Below the pieces are notes generated by a model. That model made no database searches. It was not told the DNA's origin and saw nothing but the letters and a program-made list of their open reading frames with translations. A program made the position numbers and the translations under genes. This document shows, one piece after another, positions 1 to 9,001 of a stretch of 42,946 bases of DNA. Where the stretch lies: assembly GCA_017471085.1 (NCBI GenBank), contig JAFUWW010000096.1, positions 1 through 42,946 on the forward strand, in the 5' to 3' direction. Every line of letters starts with the position of its first letter. The stretch's first letter is position 1. The DNA comes from Bacteroidales bacterium. Lineage in GTDB: Bacteria > Bacteroidota > Bacteroidia > Bacteroidales > UBA932.

Positions 1-2806
1 GAACCAGTTTGTCGGCCACCTCACGGGTGACGGCGGCATCTTGGGGAGCCTCCAGCCACTGGGCGAACAGGGCCTTGGCCTCCTGGGAGCAGCACTCGCA
101 CTCGAGGCCCTTCTTCATATAGGAAGCGACAGTCTCACGGGCGCGGTCGGAACCGAGCTTCATGCCGAGACCGAACTCGCAGAAGTCCTCGAACAGGGAG
201 TTGGCCCATGCCGGACCGTGGCCGCCTGCATTGGTGCAGTACGGGGAGGCCGGGAAGGACGCACCGTAGATGGAGGAGCAGCCGGTCGCGTTGGCGATCA
301 TCATGTGGTCGCCGAACAGCTGGGTGATGGCCTTGATGTTCGGGGTCTCGCCGCAGCCGGCGCAGGCACCGGAGAACTCGAAGAGCGGCTGGGCGAACTG
401 GGAGTTCTTCATGTTTGCGAACTTGTTCACATACTCTTTGTAGCCGACCTTCTTGTTGAGGTAGTCGAAGTTGGCCTGCTCGGCCTGGTGCTCGATGTAC
501 GGGACCATCTTGAGGGACTTCTCGGGCTTGGCAAGGCACACGTCGACGCAGTTGCCGCAACCGGTGCAGTCGTCCACGGAGATGGCGATGGCATACTTGT
601 ACTCCTTGAGGTTGGCCTTGCCCTGGGCGATCTTGACGCCGGCGGGAACCTTGGCGGCCTCTTCCTCGGTGAGGAGGAACGGGCGGATGGCGGCGTGCGG
701 GCAAACGAAGGCGCAGGTGTTGCACTGGATACACTTTTCAGCATCCCAGGAGGGGACGTTCACGGCTACGCCACGCTTTTCGAAGGCGGCGGTGCCTGCG
801 GGCATGGTACCATCGGCATACGGCATGAAGGCACTCACGGGCAGGGTGTCGCCGGCCTGGGCGTTCACGATGTCGGCCACGTCTTTCACGAAGGCGGGAG
901 CCAGGCGGTCCTTGTTCGGATTCTCGAACTTGGCGGTGAGGGCGGCCCATTCTTCAGGGACGTGCAGCTCGGTGTATTCGCCGCCGCGGTCCACTGCGGC
1001 GTAGTTCATGTTCACCACGTTCTCGCCCTTCTTGCCGTAGGACTTCACGATGGCGTCCTTCATGTATTTGACGGCGTCCTCGTAGGGGATGATGTTGGTG
1101 ATCTTGAAGAAGGCGCTCTGGAGGATGGTGTTGGTGCGGCCTCCGAGGCCGATTTCAGCAGCGATCTTGGTGGCGTTGATGATATACACCTTGATGTGCT
1201 TGCGGCCGATGATGGCTTTCACGTTGTCCGGGATCTGTTTGATGGTCTCTTCTTCATCCCAGAGGCTGTTCAGGAGCAGGGTGCCGCCTTCCTTGATGCC
1301 TTTGAGCACATCGTACTTCTTGAGGTAGGAAGGGACGTGGCAGGCCACGAAGTCCGGGGTGTTCACCAGATAGGGAGCCTTGATGGGCTGCTGGCCGAAG
1401 CGCAGGTGGGAGCAGGTGTAACCGCCGGATTTCTTGGAGTCATAGTCGAAATAGGCCTGGCTGTAGAGGTCGGTGTGCGAGCCGATGATCTTGATGGTGT
1501 TCTTGTTGGCACCCACGGTACCGTCGGAGCCCAGTCCGTAGAACTTGCACTCGGTGGTGCCGGGCTTCACGATGGAGACTTCGCTCTTGATGGGCAGGCT
1601 CTTGAAGGTGACATCGTCCACGATGCCGATGGTGAAATCGGACTTGGGTTCCTTCTGGTCCAGGTTGTCGAAGACGGAGACGATCTGGGCGGGGGTGGTG
1701 TCCTTGGAGGACAGGCCGTAGCGGCCGCCGATGATCAGGACATTGTCCTTGCCCTGAAAGAGGGCCTTGACATCCGTGAACAGCGGTTCGCCCACGGCGC
1801 CGGGCTCCTTGGTACGGTCCAGCACCGCGATGCGGCGGACGCTCTTGGGGATCACTGCGAAGAAGTATTTCTCGGAGAAGGGACGATAGAGGTGGCAGGT
1901 GATGAGGCCGTACTTGCGGCCACGGCTGGCCAGGTAGTCGATAGTTTCCTTGATGGTCTCGGTTACGCTGCCCATCGCCACGATGATGTTCTCGGCGGTA
2001 GGGTCGCCGTAGTACTCGAAGGGACGGTAGCTGCGGCCGGTGAGTTCGGAGATCTCGCCCATGTAGCGGGCTACGATGTCCGGAACTGCTTCGTAATACT
2101 GGTTGCGGGTTTCTACTGCCTGGAAATACACGTCACCGTTCTGGGCGGTACCGCGGGTTACAGGGGCGTCCGGGTTGAGGGCGCGCTCGCGGAAACGGGC
2201 CAGGGCTTTCTCGGAGACCATGTCCTTGAGGGCGGCCTCGTCCAGGGCTTCGATCTTCTGGATTTCGTGCGAAGTGCGGAATCCGTCGAAGAAATGCAGG
2301 AACGGGAGGCTGGCCTTGAAGGCGGACAGATGGGCCACGGCGGCGAGGTCCTGGGCTTCCTGTACGGAACCGGAGGCAAGCATGCAGAAACCGGTCTGGC
2401 GGCAGGCCATCACATCCTGGTGGTCGCCGAAGATGGAGAGGGCGTGGCTGGCCAGGGCGCGGGCACTCACGTGGAAAACGGTGGGCAGCATTTCGCCGGC
2501 GATCTTGTACATGTTCGGAATCATCAGGAGCAGACCCTGGGATGCCGTGAAAGTAGAGGTAAGGGCACCAGCCTGGAGGGAACCGTGTACGGCGCCGGCG
2601 GCGCCGGCTTCGCTCTGCATCTCGGTCACTTTTACGGTTTCGCCCCAGAGGTTCTTCTTTCCGTGGGCGGCCCACTCGTCGATGTTTTCGGCCATCGTGG
2701 AGGACGGAGTGATCGGATAGATGGCGGCGTGCTCGCTGAACAGATAGGCAATGTTCGAAGCGGCGAAGTTACCATCACAGGTGATGAATTTTTTTTCTTT
2801 AGCCAT
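1..2806 (-). CDS. nifJ: pyruvate:ferredoxin (flavodoxin) oxidoreductase, 3' part cut by window edge
   Basis: Oxidises pyruvate to acetyl-CoA and CO2 and passes electrons to ferredoxin; a cytoplasmic, oxygen-sensitive enzyme of anaerobic metabolism. About 935 codons are visible of the roughly 1,180 usual for the family; the rest lies left of the window. Reading from the ATG at 2806 (MAKEKKFITCDGN), the order is the POR N-terminal domain (PITPSSTMAE), the second thiamine-fold domain, the gamma domain (GLGSDGTVGANKNTIKIIG), the EKR region, and two ferredoxin-type clusters (CIQCNTCAFVCP and CTGCGNCVDVCLAKP). The thiamine-diphosphate domain follows (CAGCGETP, then ANATGCSS). In the second cluster motif the usual Pro after the last Cys is Leu. 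It lies 32 bases downstream of fabD on the same strand with no promoter of its own visible, so the two may be co-transcribed. Confidence 0.96.
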   Translation of the reverse strand, partial: MAKEKKFITCDGNFAASNIAYLFSEHAAIYPITPSSTMAENIDEWAAHGKKNLWGETVKVTEMQSEAGAAGAVHGSLQAGALTSTFTASQGLLLMIPNMYKIAGEMLPTVFHVSARALASHALSIFGDHQDVMACRQTGFCMLASGSVQEAQDLAAVAHLSAFKASLPFLHFFDGFRTSHEIQKIEALDEAALKDMVSEKALARFRERALNPDAPVTRGTAQNGDVYFQAVETRNQYYEAVPDIVARYMGEISELTGRSYRPFEYYGDPTAENIIVAMGSVTETIKETIDYLASRGRKYGLITCHLYRPFSEKYFFAVIPKSVRRIAVLDRTKEPGAVGEPLFTDVKALFQGKDNVLIIGGRYGLSSKDTTPAQIVSVFDNLDQKEPKSDFTIGIVDDVTFKSLPIKSEVSIVKPGTTECKFYGLGSDGTVGANKNTIKIIGSHTDLYSQAYFDYDSKKSGGYTCSHLRFGQQPIKAPYLVNTPDFVACHVPSYLKKYDVLKGIKEGGTLLLNSLWDEEETIKQIPDNVKAIIGRKHIKVYIINATKIAAEIGLGGRTNTILQSAFFKITNIIPYEDAVKYMKDAIVKSYGKKGENVVNMNYAAVDRGGEYTELHVPEEWAALTAKFENPNKDRLAPAFVKDVADIVNAQAGDTLPVSAFMPYADGTMPAGTAAFEKRGVAVNVPSWDAEKCIQCNTCAFVCPHAAIRPFLLTEEEAAKVPAGVKIAQGKANLKEYKYAIAISVDDCTGCGNCVDVCLAKPEKSLKMVPYIEHQAEQANFDYLNKKVGYKEYVNKFANMKNSQFAQPLFEFSGACAGCGETPNIKAITQLFGDHMMIANATGCSSIYGASFPASPYCTNAGGHGPAWANSLFEDFCEFGLGMKLGSDRARETVASYMKKGLECECCSQEAKALFAQWLEAPQDAAVTREVADKLV

Positions 2807-2838
2807 AATTAGTTTGGGTTTATTTATGTAATTAGTTG

Positions 2839-3711
2839 CTATATTCCGGTAATTTCTATTCCTGCATCAGGCCCGGCGATCCGGCTTACGAGGCCCTGCA
2901 ACACGCTCCCGGGGCCGAGTTCCACAAAACGGACGGCACCATCGGCCAGCATGTTCCTTACCGTCTGGGTCCAGCGGACGGGGGAGGTGAGCTGTTTGAG
3001 AAGGTTCTCTTTGATCAGTTGCGGATCTGTGGTAGGGGCGGCCGTGACATTCTGGTAGATGGGGCAGCACGGAACCTGGAAGGGAGTGGCTTCGATTGCT
3101 TCGGCCAGAGCCTTGCGGGCGGGCTCCATGAGCGGAGAGTGGAAGGCGCCGCTGACGGGCAGTTTGAGCGCCCTCTTGGCTCCGGCGGCCTTGAGCTGCT
3201 CGCAGGCTTTGTCCACGGCGGCTTCTTCGCCGGAGATGACTACCTGGCCGGGGGAGTTGTAGTTGGCGGGGACTACGCCGGGGATGCCGGCGCAGATGTT
3301 TTCGATGGTTTCATCATCCAGTTTGATGATGGCTGCCATGGTGCCGGGCACTTTTTCGCAGCACCGCTGCATTTCGCCGGCGCGAAGGGCGACCAGGCGC
3401 AGGCCGTCTTCGAAACTGACTGCTCCGGAAGCCACCAGGGCGGAGAATTCACCGAGGGAGTGGCCTGCCACCATGTCCGGTTTTTGGGCCTGGCTCAGGG
3501 CCAATACCACGCTGTGCAGGAAAATGGCCGGCTGGGTGACTCTGGTTGCCTTCAGATCTTCTGCCGTCCCTTCGAACATGATGTCAGTGAGACGGAACCC
3601 GAGAAGATGGTTGGCGCTCTCCATCATTTCTTTATGGGAGGAGTACAGCTCCTTCCCCATGCCGGGGAACTGGGAACCTTGTCCCGGGAATATGTATGCC
3701 GTTTTTGTCAT
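2839..3711 (-). CDS. fabD: malonyl-CoA:ACP transacylase FabD
   Basis: Transfers the malonyl group from CoA to acyl carrier protein, the entry step of fatty-acid synthesis; cytoplasmic. The 290-residue product has the usual family length. It opens with the typical IFPGQGSQFPGMG segment, carries the nucleophile Ser85 in GHSLGEF, the active-site His region GAFHSPLM, and a C-terminal ELGPGSVLQGL. The start at 3711 is the only one that keeps the conserved N-terminus. nifJ follows on the same strand after a 32-base gap. The pairing of lipid synthesis with acetyl-CoA supply may be only positional. Confidence 0.96.
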   Translation of the reverse strand: MTKTAYIFPGQGSQFPGMGKELYSSHKEMMESANHLLGFRLTDIMFEGTAEDLKATRVTQPAIFLHSVVLALSQAQKPDMVAGHSLGEFSALVASGAVSFEDGLRLVALRAGEMQRCCEKVPGTMAAIIKLDDETIENICAGIPGVVPANYNSPGQVVISGEEAAVDKACEQLKAAGAKRALKLPVSGAFHSPLMEPARKALAEAIEATPFQVPCCPIYQNVTAAPTTDPQLIKENLLKQLTSPVRWTQTVRNMLADGAVRFVELGPGSVLQGLVSRIAGPDAGIEITGI

Positions 3712-3729
3712 GCCGTATTTATAAGTCTA

Positions 3730-3737
3730 CAAATATA
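3730..3737 (-). promoter_or_regulatory. putative Bacteroidetes -7 box for fabD-nifJ
   Basis: The minus strand reads TATATTTG, a full match to TAnnTTTG, 18 bases upstream of the fabD start. No TTTG is seen at the expected -33 position, so the call rests on the -7 box and location alone. Confidence 0.5.
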
Positions 3738-3804
3738 AGCATTTTTACCCAAAATGAAAGGATTATCTTTTTTAAAAAAAAGAAACAGTTTTCAAAAAAT
3801 GTTG

Positions 3805-3812
3805 TATCTTTG
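3805..3812 (+). promoter_or_regulatory. putative -7 box for tRNA-Arg
   Basis: TATCTTTG matches TAnnTTTG and ends 17 bases before the first base of the tRNA, a normal position for a tRNA promoter in Bacteroidetes. Confidence 0.55.
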
Positions 3813-3829
3813 CAATCCGCACACAGGCT

Positions 3830-3901
3830 GCCCCTGTAGTTTAAAGGATAGAATAACGGATTCCGGTTCCGTTGGTCCCGGTTCGATTCCGAGCGGGGGT
3901 A
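3830..3901 (+). tRNA. tRNA-Arg (anticodon CCG)
   Basis: A 72-base cloverleaf can be folded by hand. The acceptor stem GCCCCTG pairs with CGGGGGT (one G-U pair at the base) and the D stem is GTTT with GAAT. The anticodon stem ACGGA/TCCGT holds the loop TTCCGGT, giving anticodon CCG (codon CGG). The T arm is CCCGG, TTCGATT, CCGAG with one C-A mismatch. The discriminator base is A and the CCA end is not encoded. A promoter box precedes it and a hairpin terminator follows within 10 bases, so it is a single-gene unit. Confidence 0.93.
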
Positions 3902-3907
3902 CAAAGT

Positions 3908-3935
3908 AAGCCAGGTTTTGCCTGGCTTTCTTTGT
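3908..3935 (+). terminator. intrinsic terminator after tRNA-Arg
   Basis: An 8-bp perfect stem AAGCCAGG/CCTGGCTT with a 5-base loop is followed by a T-rich tail (TTCTTTG). It begins 6 bases after the tRNA. Confidence 0.8.
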
Positions 3936-4009
3936 TATCCAGGGACGGGTTCGACAGGTGCGGAAAAAGAAGACAATTATTTGAAGAGTATTTTGTTAAG
4001 ATTTGTTTT

Positions 4010-4933
4010 ATGAAAAAGTTTTTGATTATGATGAGCATGGCCGCCGCCCTTTTCTCCGGAGTATCCTGCGCAGAGAAAAAAGAGGATGCAAAACTTTCCG
4101 TAGGATTCCAGTTGTATTCTGTCAGGGCCAATCTGGCCAGAGATTTTGAGGGAACCCTCCAAAAAGTGAAGGACATGGGGTTCGAAGGCGTGGAGTTCTT
4201 CAACCTCTATTACCGTCATACCCCTCAGGAAGTCAGGGACATCTGCGACAGCCTTGGCCTGAAGATTTTCTCCAACCATGTGCCCTATCAGGCGATGATG
4301 GCCGACCTGGACCGTGTCATTGAAGAAAACACCATCCTGGGCGTGGAATATATAGCCTTCCCTTACCTGGACGAGGCATACCGCCCCGGAGTGGATGCCG
4401 CCAAATTCAAGGAGGTGGTCTCCAGAATGGACGAAATCGGGGCAAAACTGAAAGAAGCCGGTTTCCAGCTGCTCTATCACAACCATGACTTCGAGTTTGC
4501 GGCAATGCCGGACGGGACAGTGGGTCACGACTACATCTTCTCGGCGACACACCCCGAAAACGTCCAGGTAGAACTGGATGTCTGCTGGGCCGATTTCTCC
4601 GGGTTCAACCCTGCCGGAATGGTGGAGAAGTATGCCGGCCGGATTCCCGTCCTTCACATGAAAGACTACTATCTTGAAGGGAAACTGGCTTCCGATCCCT
4701 ATGCTCTCATCGGCAGGGAAGAAGGCGAAAAAGAGGGGGAGGCGACCGGAAAGTTCGAATTCCGCCCGTTGGGTGAAGGCGTTGTGGATATTCCCGCCAT
4801 CATTGATGCGGCAAAGAAGAGCGGCGTGAAATGGCTGTGCGTAGAACAGGATGAACCCGTTGCCGGTGCCGCCGACAATTTCGAGGGCCCCGGGCGCAGC
4901 ATTGAATTCCTCCGCAAGCAGGGGATGCTCTGA
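4010..4933 (+). CDS. sugar phosphate isomerase/epimerase-like lipoprotein (xylose isomerase-like TIM barrel)
   Basis: The 307-residue protein belongs to the AP-endonuclease-2/xylose-isomerase TIM-barrel superfamily. It shows GFQLYSVR, FEGVEFFNLY, a metal-site-like LLYHNHDFEF, VQVELDVCWADF, PVLHMKDYY and the late WLCVEQDEP. Members isomerise or epimerise sugars or inositols, often with a divalent metal; the substrate here cannot be read. The ATG at 4010 was chosen because it gives a signal peptide ending at Cys20 (SGVSC), a slightly unusual lipobox suggesting a periplasm-facing lipoprotein. Upstream in-frame codons run back through the tRNA terminator and were dropped. It converges with the next gene with only 4 bases between stop codons. 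Confidence 0.87.
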   Translation: MKKFLIMMSMAAALFSGVSCAEKKEDAKLSVGFQLYSVRANLARDFEGTLQKVKDMGFEGVEFFNLYYRHTPQEVRDICDSLGLKIFSNHVPYQAMMADLDRVIEENTILGVEYIAFPYLDEAYRPGVDAAKFKEVVSRMDEIGAKLKEAGFQLLYHNHDFEFAAMPDGTVGHDYIFSATHPENVQVELDVCWADFSGFNPAGMVEKYAGRIPVLHMKDYYLEGKLASDPYALIGREEGEKEGEATGKFEFRPLGEGVVDIPAIIDAAKKSGVKWLCVEQDEPVAGAADNFEGPGRSIEFLRKQGML

Positions 4934-4937
4934 CAGG

Positions 4938-5513
4938 TCACCGACTCTCCGGAAGCACTCTCCTCCGTACATTGCAGCCCGCATAGTTCCCAAGGACGAT
5001 GACCGGGTAATACCACAGGATGGCCGGACTCCAGCGGAAAGCGGCCACCAGATACACCACGTCTGCGATGGAGTGGTAGAAGCCGCAGACAATGAACAGG
5101 GGGACGCCGAAAAGGACGGGCACCAGCGACTTGGAAGTGCGGTACAGCCAGACGGAAATGTCGATGATCAGGCCGCAGCCGACTGCGCGCAGGAAACTGC
5201 GCCAGGGACCTTGGGCGAGCCGCCCGTCCACTACGCTCTGCGCCCTTTCCATGGGCTCTCCGCCGACGGAAAGCACCAGCAGGCCGATCAGGATGCAGCC
5301 GATCACATTGAACAGCCAGATTTTAGCCAGGGCCGGGATGTCTGTCATCACCCCGGCCTTTCCCGTGTAGAGGAGGGCGCCCGAAAGAACGACTCCCACC
5401 AGCCCGAAGGCGAAAATAACAGCGCCGGGAATGCCGCCCAGCGCCAGGAACCCATAAGCTCCCAGGCCAATCAGGAGGCCTGCGAAAAGGGATTTTCTGT
5501 TATCGTCTGACAT
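4938..5513 (-). CDS. compact formate/nitrite transporter (FNT)-like membrane protein
   Basis: The 191-residue product has about six predicted membrane segments. It shares hallmarks with the FNT channel family, which carries formate, nitrite or hydrosulfide across the inner membrane: CGFYHSIADV (central pore His; FNT proteins have FEHSIANM), SVWLYR after a small-residue helix, and GNYAGCNV near the C-terminus (FNT: GNxxGG). It is well short of the usual 260-285 residues, with short loops. The start at 5513 (MSDDNRKS) sits just before the first helix; a longer frame to 5600 would read through the promoter of the divergent kinase gene and was rejected. The transported ion cannot be assigned. Confidence 0.7.
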   Translation of the reverse strand: MSDDNRKSLFAGLLIGLGAYGFLALGGIPGAVIFAFGLVGVVLSGALLYTGKAGVMTDIPALAKIWLFNVIGCILIGLLVLSVGGEPMERAQSVVDGRLAQGPWRSFLRAVGCGLIIDISVWLYRTSKSLVPVLFGVPLFIVCGFYHSIADVVYLVAAFRWSPAILWYYPVIVLGNYAGCNVRRRVLPESR

Positions 5514-5552
5514 GTTTAACTGTCTTTTGTTCACAAAAGTAAGCATTTTTCT

Positions 5553-5583
5553 TTTGAAACACCGACTTTCCTGCGTACATTTG
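5553..5583 (+). promoter_or_regulatory. consensus Bacteroidetes promoter for the sensor kinase
   Basis: TTTG at 5553-5556, a 19-base spacer and TACATTTG at 5576-5583 match the -33/-7 consensus of the primary Bacteroidetes sigma factor exactly. The kinase ATG lies 19 bases downstream. Confidence 0.82.
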
Positions 5584-5602
5584 TAAAGGATAACTGACAA
5601 TT

Positions 5603-7585
5603 ATGAGAAAACGTTTCTTGCTTGCTGTCTTCCTGCTGGCAGCCTCCCTGTTCTCCGTCCTGGCGCAGAACAACAGTTACGAAATGGACGACGAGTGCTA
5701 TGAGCTGTATCTGGAAGCCGACAAGCTGGCCGGCAAACCCGGCTTCGACGAAGCGAATTCGGCTCTGCTGCAGTCGGCCGTACTCAAGCAGGACATCCGT
5801 GCCCAGGTCTTCTTCTATGTTGAGCGGCTTAAGGACTGCTGCCGCCGTCCGCTGGACCTGGCAGAGAATGCCGGTAAAGCGGAAACGCTGGAAGCTGCCA
5901 TCCGCCGTGGTGAAGAAGTGATGGCGATGCACGAAGAATTGAAACGTGTGTCCCTGGAGTTGGATTTTATCCAGTATTATTACTACTCGTACCAGCTTGC
6001 CAAGAATTACTACTACAACAACGGGATGCAGCTCCGTGCCCTGGAACTGGTTCAGGAAATGCGCCAGGATGCAGTGGAACGGGGCGATGCCTACGGCCGC
6101 TGGACGGGTGCCCGGGAAATGTCCACCATCTACCAGGCCATGCGGGACCAGCTTACCGCCCGTCAGTACATGGCCGACATGCTCAGGGAATACGCTCAGT
6201 CCGGCGATCCGCTCATCCGCCGGCAGAGCCTGACCACCTTGTACCTGGACTATGCCAATACCTTCTCTCCGGGGGACGATTCCTCCAAATACTACATTTT
6301 CAAAGCGATGGAGGATATCGCTACCCCGCAGGATTCCCTCCGTTGCGAGAATGCGCTGGCCAAGATGTATGCGGTAGAGTGCAACCGTTCCCAATATACC
6401 TATTACCGGGACAGGGTGCTCTCCAGCCCCTTCTTCTCCATCCTGAGCCGCAGTACCGGAGCCCTTTTCCAAAGTATCGACTACCTGTTCGACGGCACGG
6501 GCGACCAGCACGGAAACGAAATGGGGCTCCAGCCCGTCTCCAATATCCGTGTCCTCTCCACCGTAGCCAGGCGGCTCGGAAACAAGGACCTGGCGGCTGA
6601 ACTCACCGACATTATCCTCAAGGATACGGAACAGTTCTTCTCCAAGATGAATTCGGTACACATGGCAGAGATGGAAGCCCAGTTCGGCAATACCCGCCTT
6701 TCGGCCGACCTTGCGGAAAAGACCCGGCAGGCCGACAGGATGAAGACGGTTGCCATCGGCCTTACGGCCCTTGTCCTTCTGGCCTTGCTCGTCTTCCTGC
6801 TCTTTACCGTCCGCAATCTCAAACGTCAGGAAAAGAAAGATGAAAAGGTGATCGCCGAGCTGAAGGAGGCCAATGAAAAAGTGCGGCTGGCCAATGATGC
6901 CAAGACCCGCTTCGTCCAGAACATGAGCCACGAAGTGCGGACCCCGCTCAATGCCATTGTGGGCTTCTCCCAGCTGCTGTCCCTTCCGGACGGCTCCTTC
7001 CCGCCCGAAGAGAAGGAAGAATTCTCCAGCCACATCGTCAATAACACCAAAATGCTCACCATGTTGCTGGACGATATTCTCAACGCTTCGTCCATGGACA
7101 GCGGCAATTACCGCATCACCTACGAGGAAGGAGAATGCGGCTTCATGTGTCAGGCGGCCATCTCCAGTGCCGAACACAGGCTTCAGCCCGGAGTCACCAT
7201 GCGGTATGTGCCGGCATTTGAAGGCCCTTACACTTTCCGGACCGATCCGCGCCGCGTGCAGCAGATCCTTATCAACCTCCTCACCAATGCATGCAAGCAT
7301 ACTCCCAAGGGAGAAATCAGGCTCGGTTGTTCGCTGGAGGAGAATCCCGGAGAAATTACGTTCAGCGTAGAAGATACCGGGCCTGGCGTTCCTGCAGAAC
7401 AGGCGGAGAAGATTTTCGACCGTTTCACCAAGCTGAACGATTTCGTGCAGGGAACGGGACTCGGACTCAGCATCTGCCGGGAGATTGCCGGAAAGATGGG
7501 CGGCAGGGTGTTCCTGGACACCGCCTATTCGGGGGGCGCACGCTTTGTTTTCGTTCTTCCTGCCGCTCCGGGTTCTCCCGAATAG
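5603..7585 (+). CDS. membrane sensor histidine kinase with alpha-helical extracytoplasmic sensor
   Basis: The 660-residue protein has a signal peptide (about 1-21, ending SVLAQ). A largely helical periplasmic region of about 350 residues follows, rich in Tyr/Leu/Ala and resembling TPR-type sensors. One transmembrane helix lies at about 381-403, then a short coiled coil and a HisKA domain with phospho-acceptor His443 in MSHEVRTPLNAIVGF. The HATPase domain has the N box (LINLLTNACKHTP), G1 (VEDTGPGVP), F box (IFDRFTKL) and G2 (GTGLGLSI). It stops there, with no receiver or output domain. No response regulator is adjacent, so it is an orphan kinase whose partner is elsewhere. The signal it senses is unknown. 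Confidence 0.93.
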   Translation: MRKRFLLAVFLLAASLFSVLAQNNSYEMDDECYELYLEADKLAGKPGFDEANSALLQSAVLKQDIRAQVFFYVERLKDCCRRPLDLAENAGKAETLEAAIRRGEEVMAMHEELKRVSLELDFIQYYYYSYQLAKNYYYNNGMQLRALELVQEMRQDAVERGDAYGRWTGAREMSTIYQAMRDQLTARQYMADMLREYAQSGDPLIRRQSLTTLYLDYANTFSPGDDSSKYYIFKAMEDIATPQDSLRCENALAKMYAVECNRSQYTYYRDRVLSSPFFSILSRSTGALFQSIDYLFDGTGDQHGNEMGLQPVSNIRVLSTVARRLGNKDLAAELTDIILKDTEQFFSKMNSVHMAEMEAQFGNTRLSADLAEKTRQADRMKTVAIGLTALVLLALLVFLLFTVRNLKRQEKKDEKVIAELKEANEKVRLANDAKTRFVQNMSHEVRTPLNAIVGFSQLLSLPDGSFPPEEKEEFSSHIVNNTKMLTMLLDDILNASSMDSGNYRITYEEGECGFMCQAAISSAEHRLQPGVTMRYVPAFEGPYTFRTDPRRVQQILINLLTNACKHTPKGEIRLGCSLEENPGEITFSVEDTGPGVPAEQAEKIFDRFTKLNDFVQGTGLGLSICREIAGKMGGRVFLDTAYSGGARFVFVLPAAPGSPE

Positions 7586-7595
7586 ATTTTTTGAT

Positions 7596-7603
7596 TATAT
7601 TTG
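7596..7603 (+). promoter_or_regulatory. putative -7 box for the Omp85 barrel gene
   Basis: TATATTTG matches TAnnTTTG in the gap after the kinase stop, 37 bases before the next ATG. No TTTG is present at -33, so strength is uncertain. Confidence 0.5.
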
Positions 7604-7640
7604 CAATCTGATTATAATTATTAACCTTTTTTATATAATA

Positions 7641-8996
7641 ATGAAAAAACTTTTAACCTTGGCTGTGTTTGCAGCCCTCGCATTCAGCGCCGCTGCGCAG
7701 GATGAAGAAAAAGAAATCAAGAAGGGATGGAGCTTCGGCCTGCTCCCTACGGCCACGTATTCTTTGGACAATGGCTTCCAGGCTGGCGCCTTCGGCGATG
7801 TGTATTATTATGGCGACGGCTCCACCTATCCGGATCCGCTCCACAAGATCAGCTGGGAATTCTCTTATTTCACCAAGAGCCAGCGTATCCGCGCATACCT
7901 GGCCTATGACTCCAAGTATCTGATTCCCAACATGCGCGTCAACGCTTCCGTTACCTATATGACAGACCCGCTGTACAGCTTCTGGGGCTTCAACGGCGGC
8001 GCGTCCCTGCCCAATCTGGACCAGCCTTACACCGAGTATTGGACCAACAAGACCACCGGAATCAATTACTTCGGCATGAGCCGTCAAATGCTGCGCATCC
8101 TGGCCAATTTCCAGGGCCGTATTACGGACAACCTGAACTGGGCCGCCGGCATGAACTTCTGGAACTGGAAGCTGGGTGACATGAAGGACACCGGCTACAA
8201 GAAGGAAGGCACCGATGAAAAACAGTACTACGACAAGGATTTCACCCTCTACAAGGATTACCAGAAACTGGGCCTCATCAAGCCGGAAGAAGTGAACGGC
8301 GGCACCGCCCTTGAAATCAATGCCGGTCTCGTATACGACACCCGCGACATCGAGGCTGCCCCTAACCACGGTATCTGGGCTGAGGCCTATCTGAACGGCA
8401 ATGTGCTCAATCAGCGCTATCTCAAGGCCTGCGCCTATTTCCGTCACTACATCGACATTCCTATCCACATTCCTGCCGGAGATCCCGTTTTCGCTTATCG
8501 TCTTGCCTGGCAGCAGACCATCGCCGGAGAAACGCCGCTGTACATGATCCAGAACAATCCGCTCCTGGTTCAGCGCAACATGATTTCCGAAGGCTTCGGA
8601 TCTTCCAACACCATCCGCGGTCTTCGTGAAAACCGCATCCTCACCGAAGGCATGGCCTGGGCCAATGTGGAACTCCGTATCAAACTGGTGAACTTCAAGC
8701 TCTTCAACCAGTACTTCTACATCGCCGTGAACCCGTTCTTCGATGCCGGTATCATCACCAAGGCCTATCGTACCGCCGAACTGGCCGAGGCTGTCAAAAT
8801 GAATGTCACCACCGCGATGCCTTTCAACAAGATCTACGACGCTGCCAAGGTAGGTGATTTCATCTCCAGCGCCGGTGCCGGCCTCAAGATTGCCATGAAC
8901 CAGAACTTCATCGTTTCCGTGGAATTGGCCAAGTGTCTGTATAAACCGCTGGATGCCGGCATGTGGCTGGGTATCGGCATTAACTATCAGTTCTAG
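7641..8996 (+). CDS. Omp85/BamA-type outer membrane beta-barrel without POTRA domains
   Basis: The 451-residue protein begins with a signal peptide (MKKLLTLAVFAALAFSAAAQ) and runs directly into beta-strand-rich sequence ending in a terminal aromatic (GIGINYQF), typical of outer-membrane barrels. Two segments match the Omp85/surface-antigen-D15 family: GLVYDTRDIEAAPNHGIW and the barrel-lumen motif region SSNTIRGLRENRI. Family members insert or export proteins or lipids, normally using N-terminal POTRA domains; none fits here. The ATG at 7641 gives the signal peptide. The next gene starts 5 bases after this stop, so the two are co-translated neighbours. Confidence 0.85.
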   Translation: MKKLLTLAVFAALAFSAAAQDEEKEIKKGWSFGLLPTATYSLDNGFQAGAFGDVYYYGDGSTYPDPLHKISWEFSYFTKSQRIRAYLAYDSKYLIPNMRVNASVTYMTDPLYSFWGFNGGASLPNLDQPYTEYWTNKTTGINYFGMSRQMLRILANFQGRITDNLNWAAGMNFWNWKLGDMKDTGYKKEGTDEKQYYDKDFTLYKDYQKLGLIKPEEVNGGTALEINAGLVYDTRDIEAAPNHGIWAEAYLNGNVLNQRYLKACAYFRHYIDIPIHIPAGDPVFAYRLAWQQTIAGETPLYMIQNNPLLVQRNMISEGFGSSNTIRGLRENRILTEGMAWANVELRIKLVNFKLFNQYFYIAVNPFFDAGIITKAYRTAELAEAVKMNVTTAMPFNKIYDAAKVGDFISSAGAGLKIAMNQNFIVSVELAKCLYKPLDAGMWLGIGINYQF

Positions 8997-9001
8997 GCCT
9001 T

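Noticed and set aside
41..2812. A 923-codon open frame on the plus strand
   Set aside because: It lies exactly antisense to nifJ, whose minus-strand translation carries all family motifs. The plus-strand product is a Gly/Val/Leu/His-rich shadow, common opposite GC-rich genes.
5531..7300. A 589-codon minus-strand frame
   Set aside because: Antisense to the histidine kinase; no motifs and composition typical of a shadow frame.
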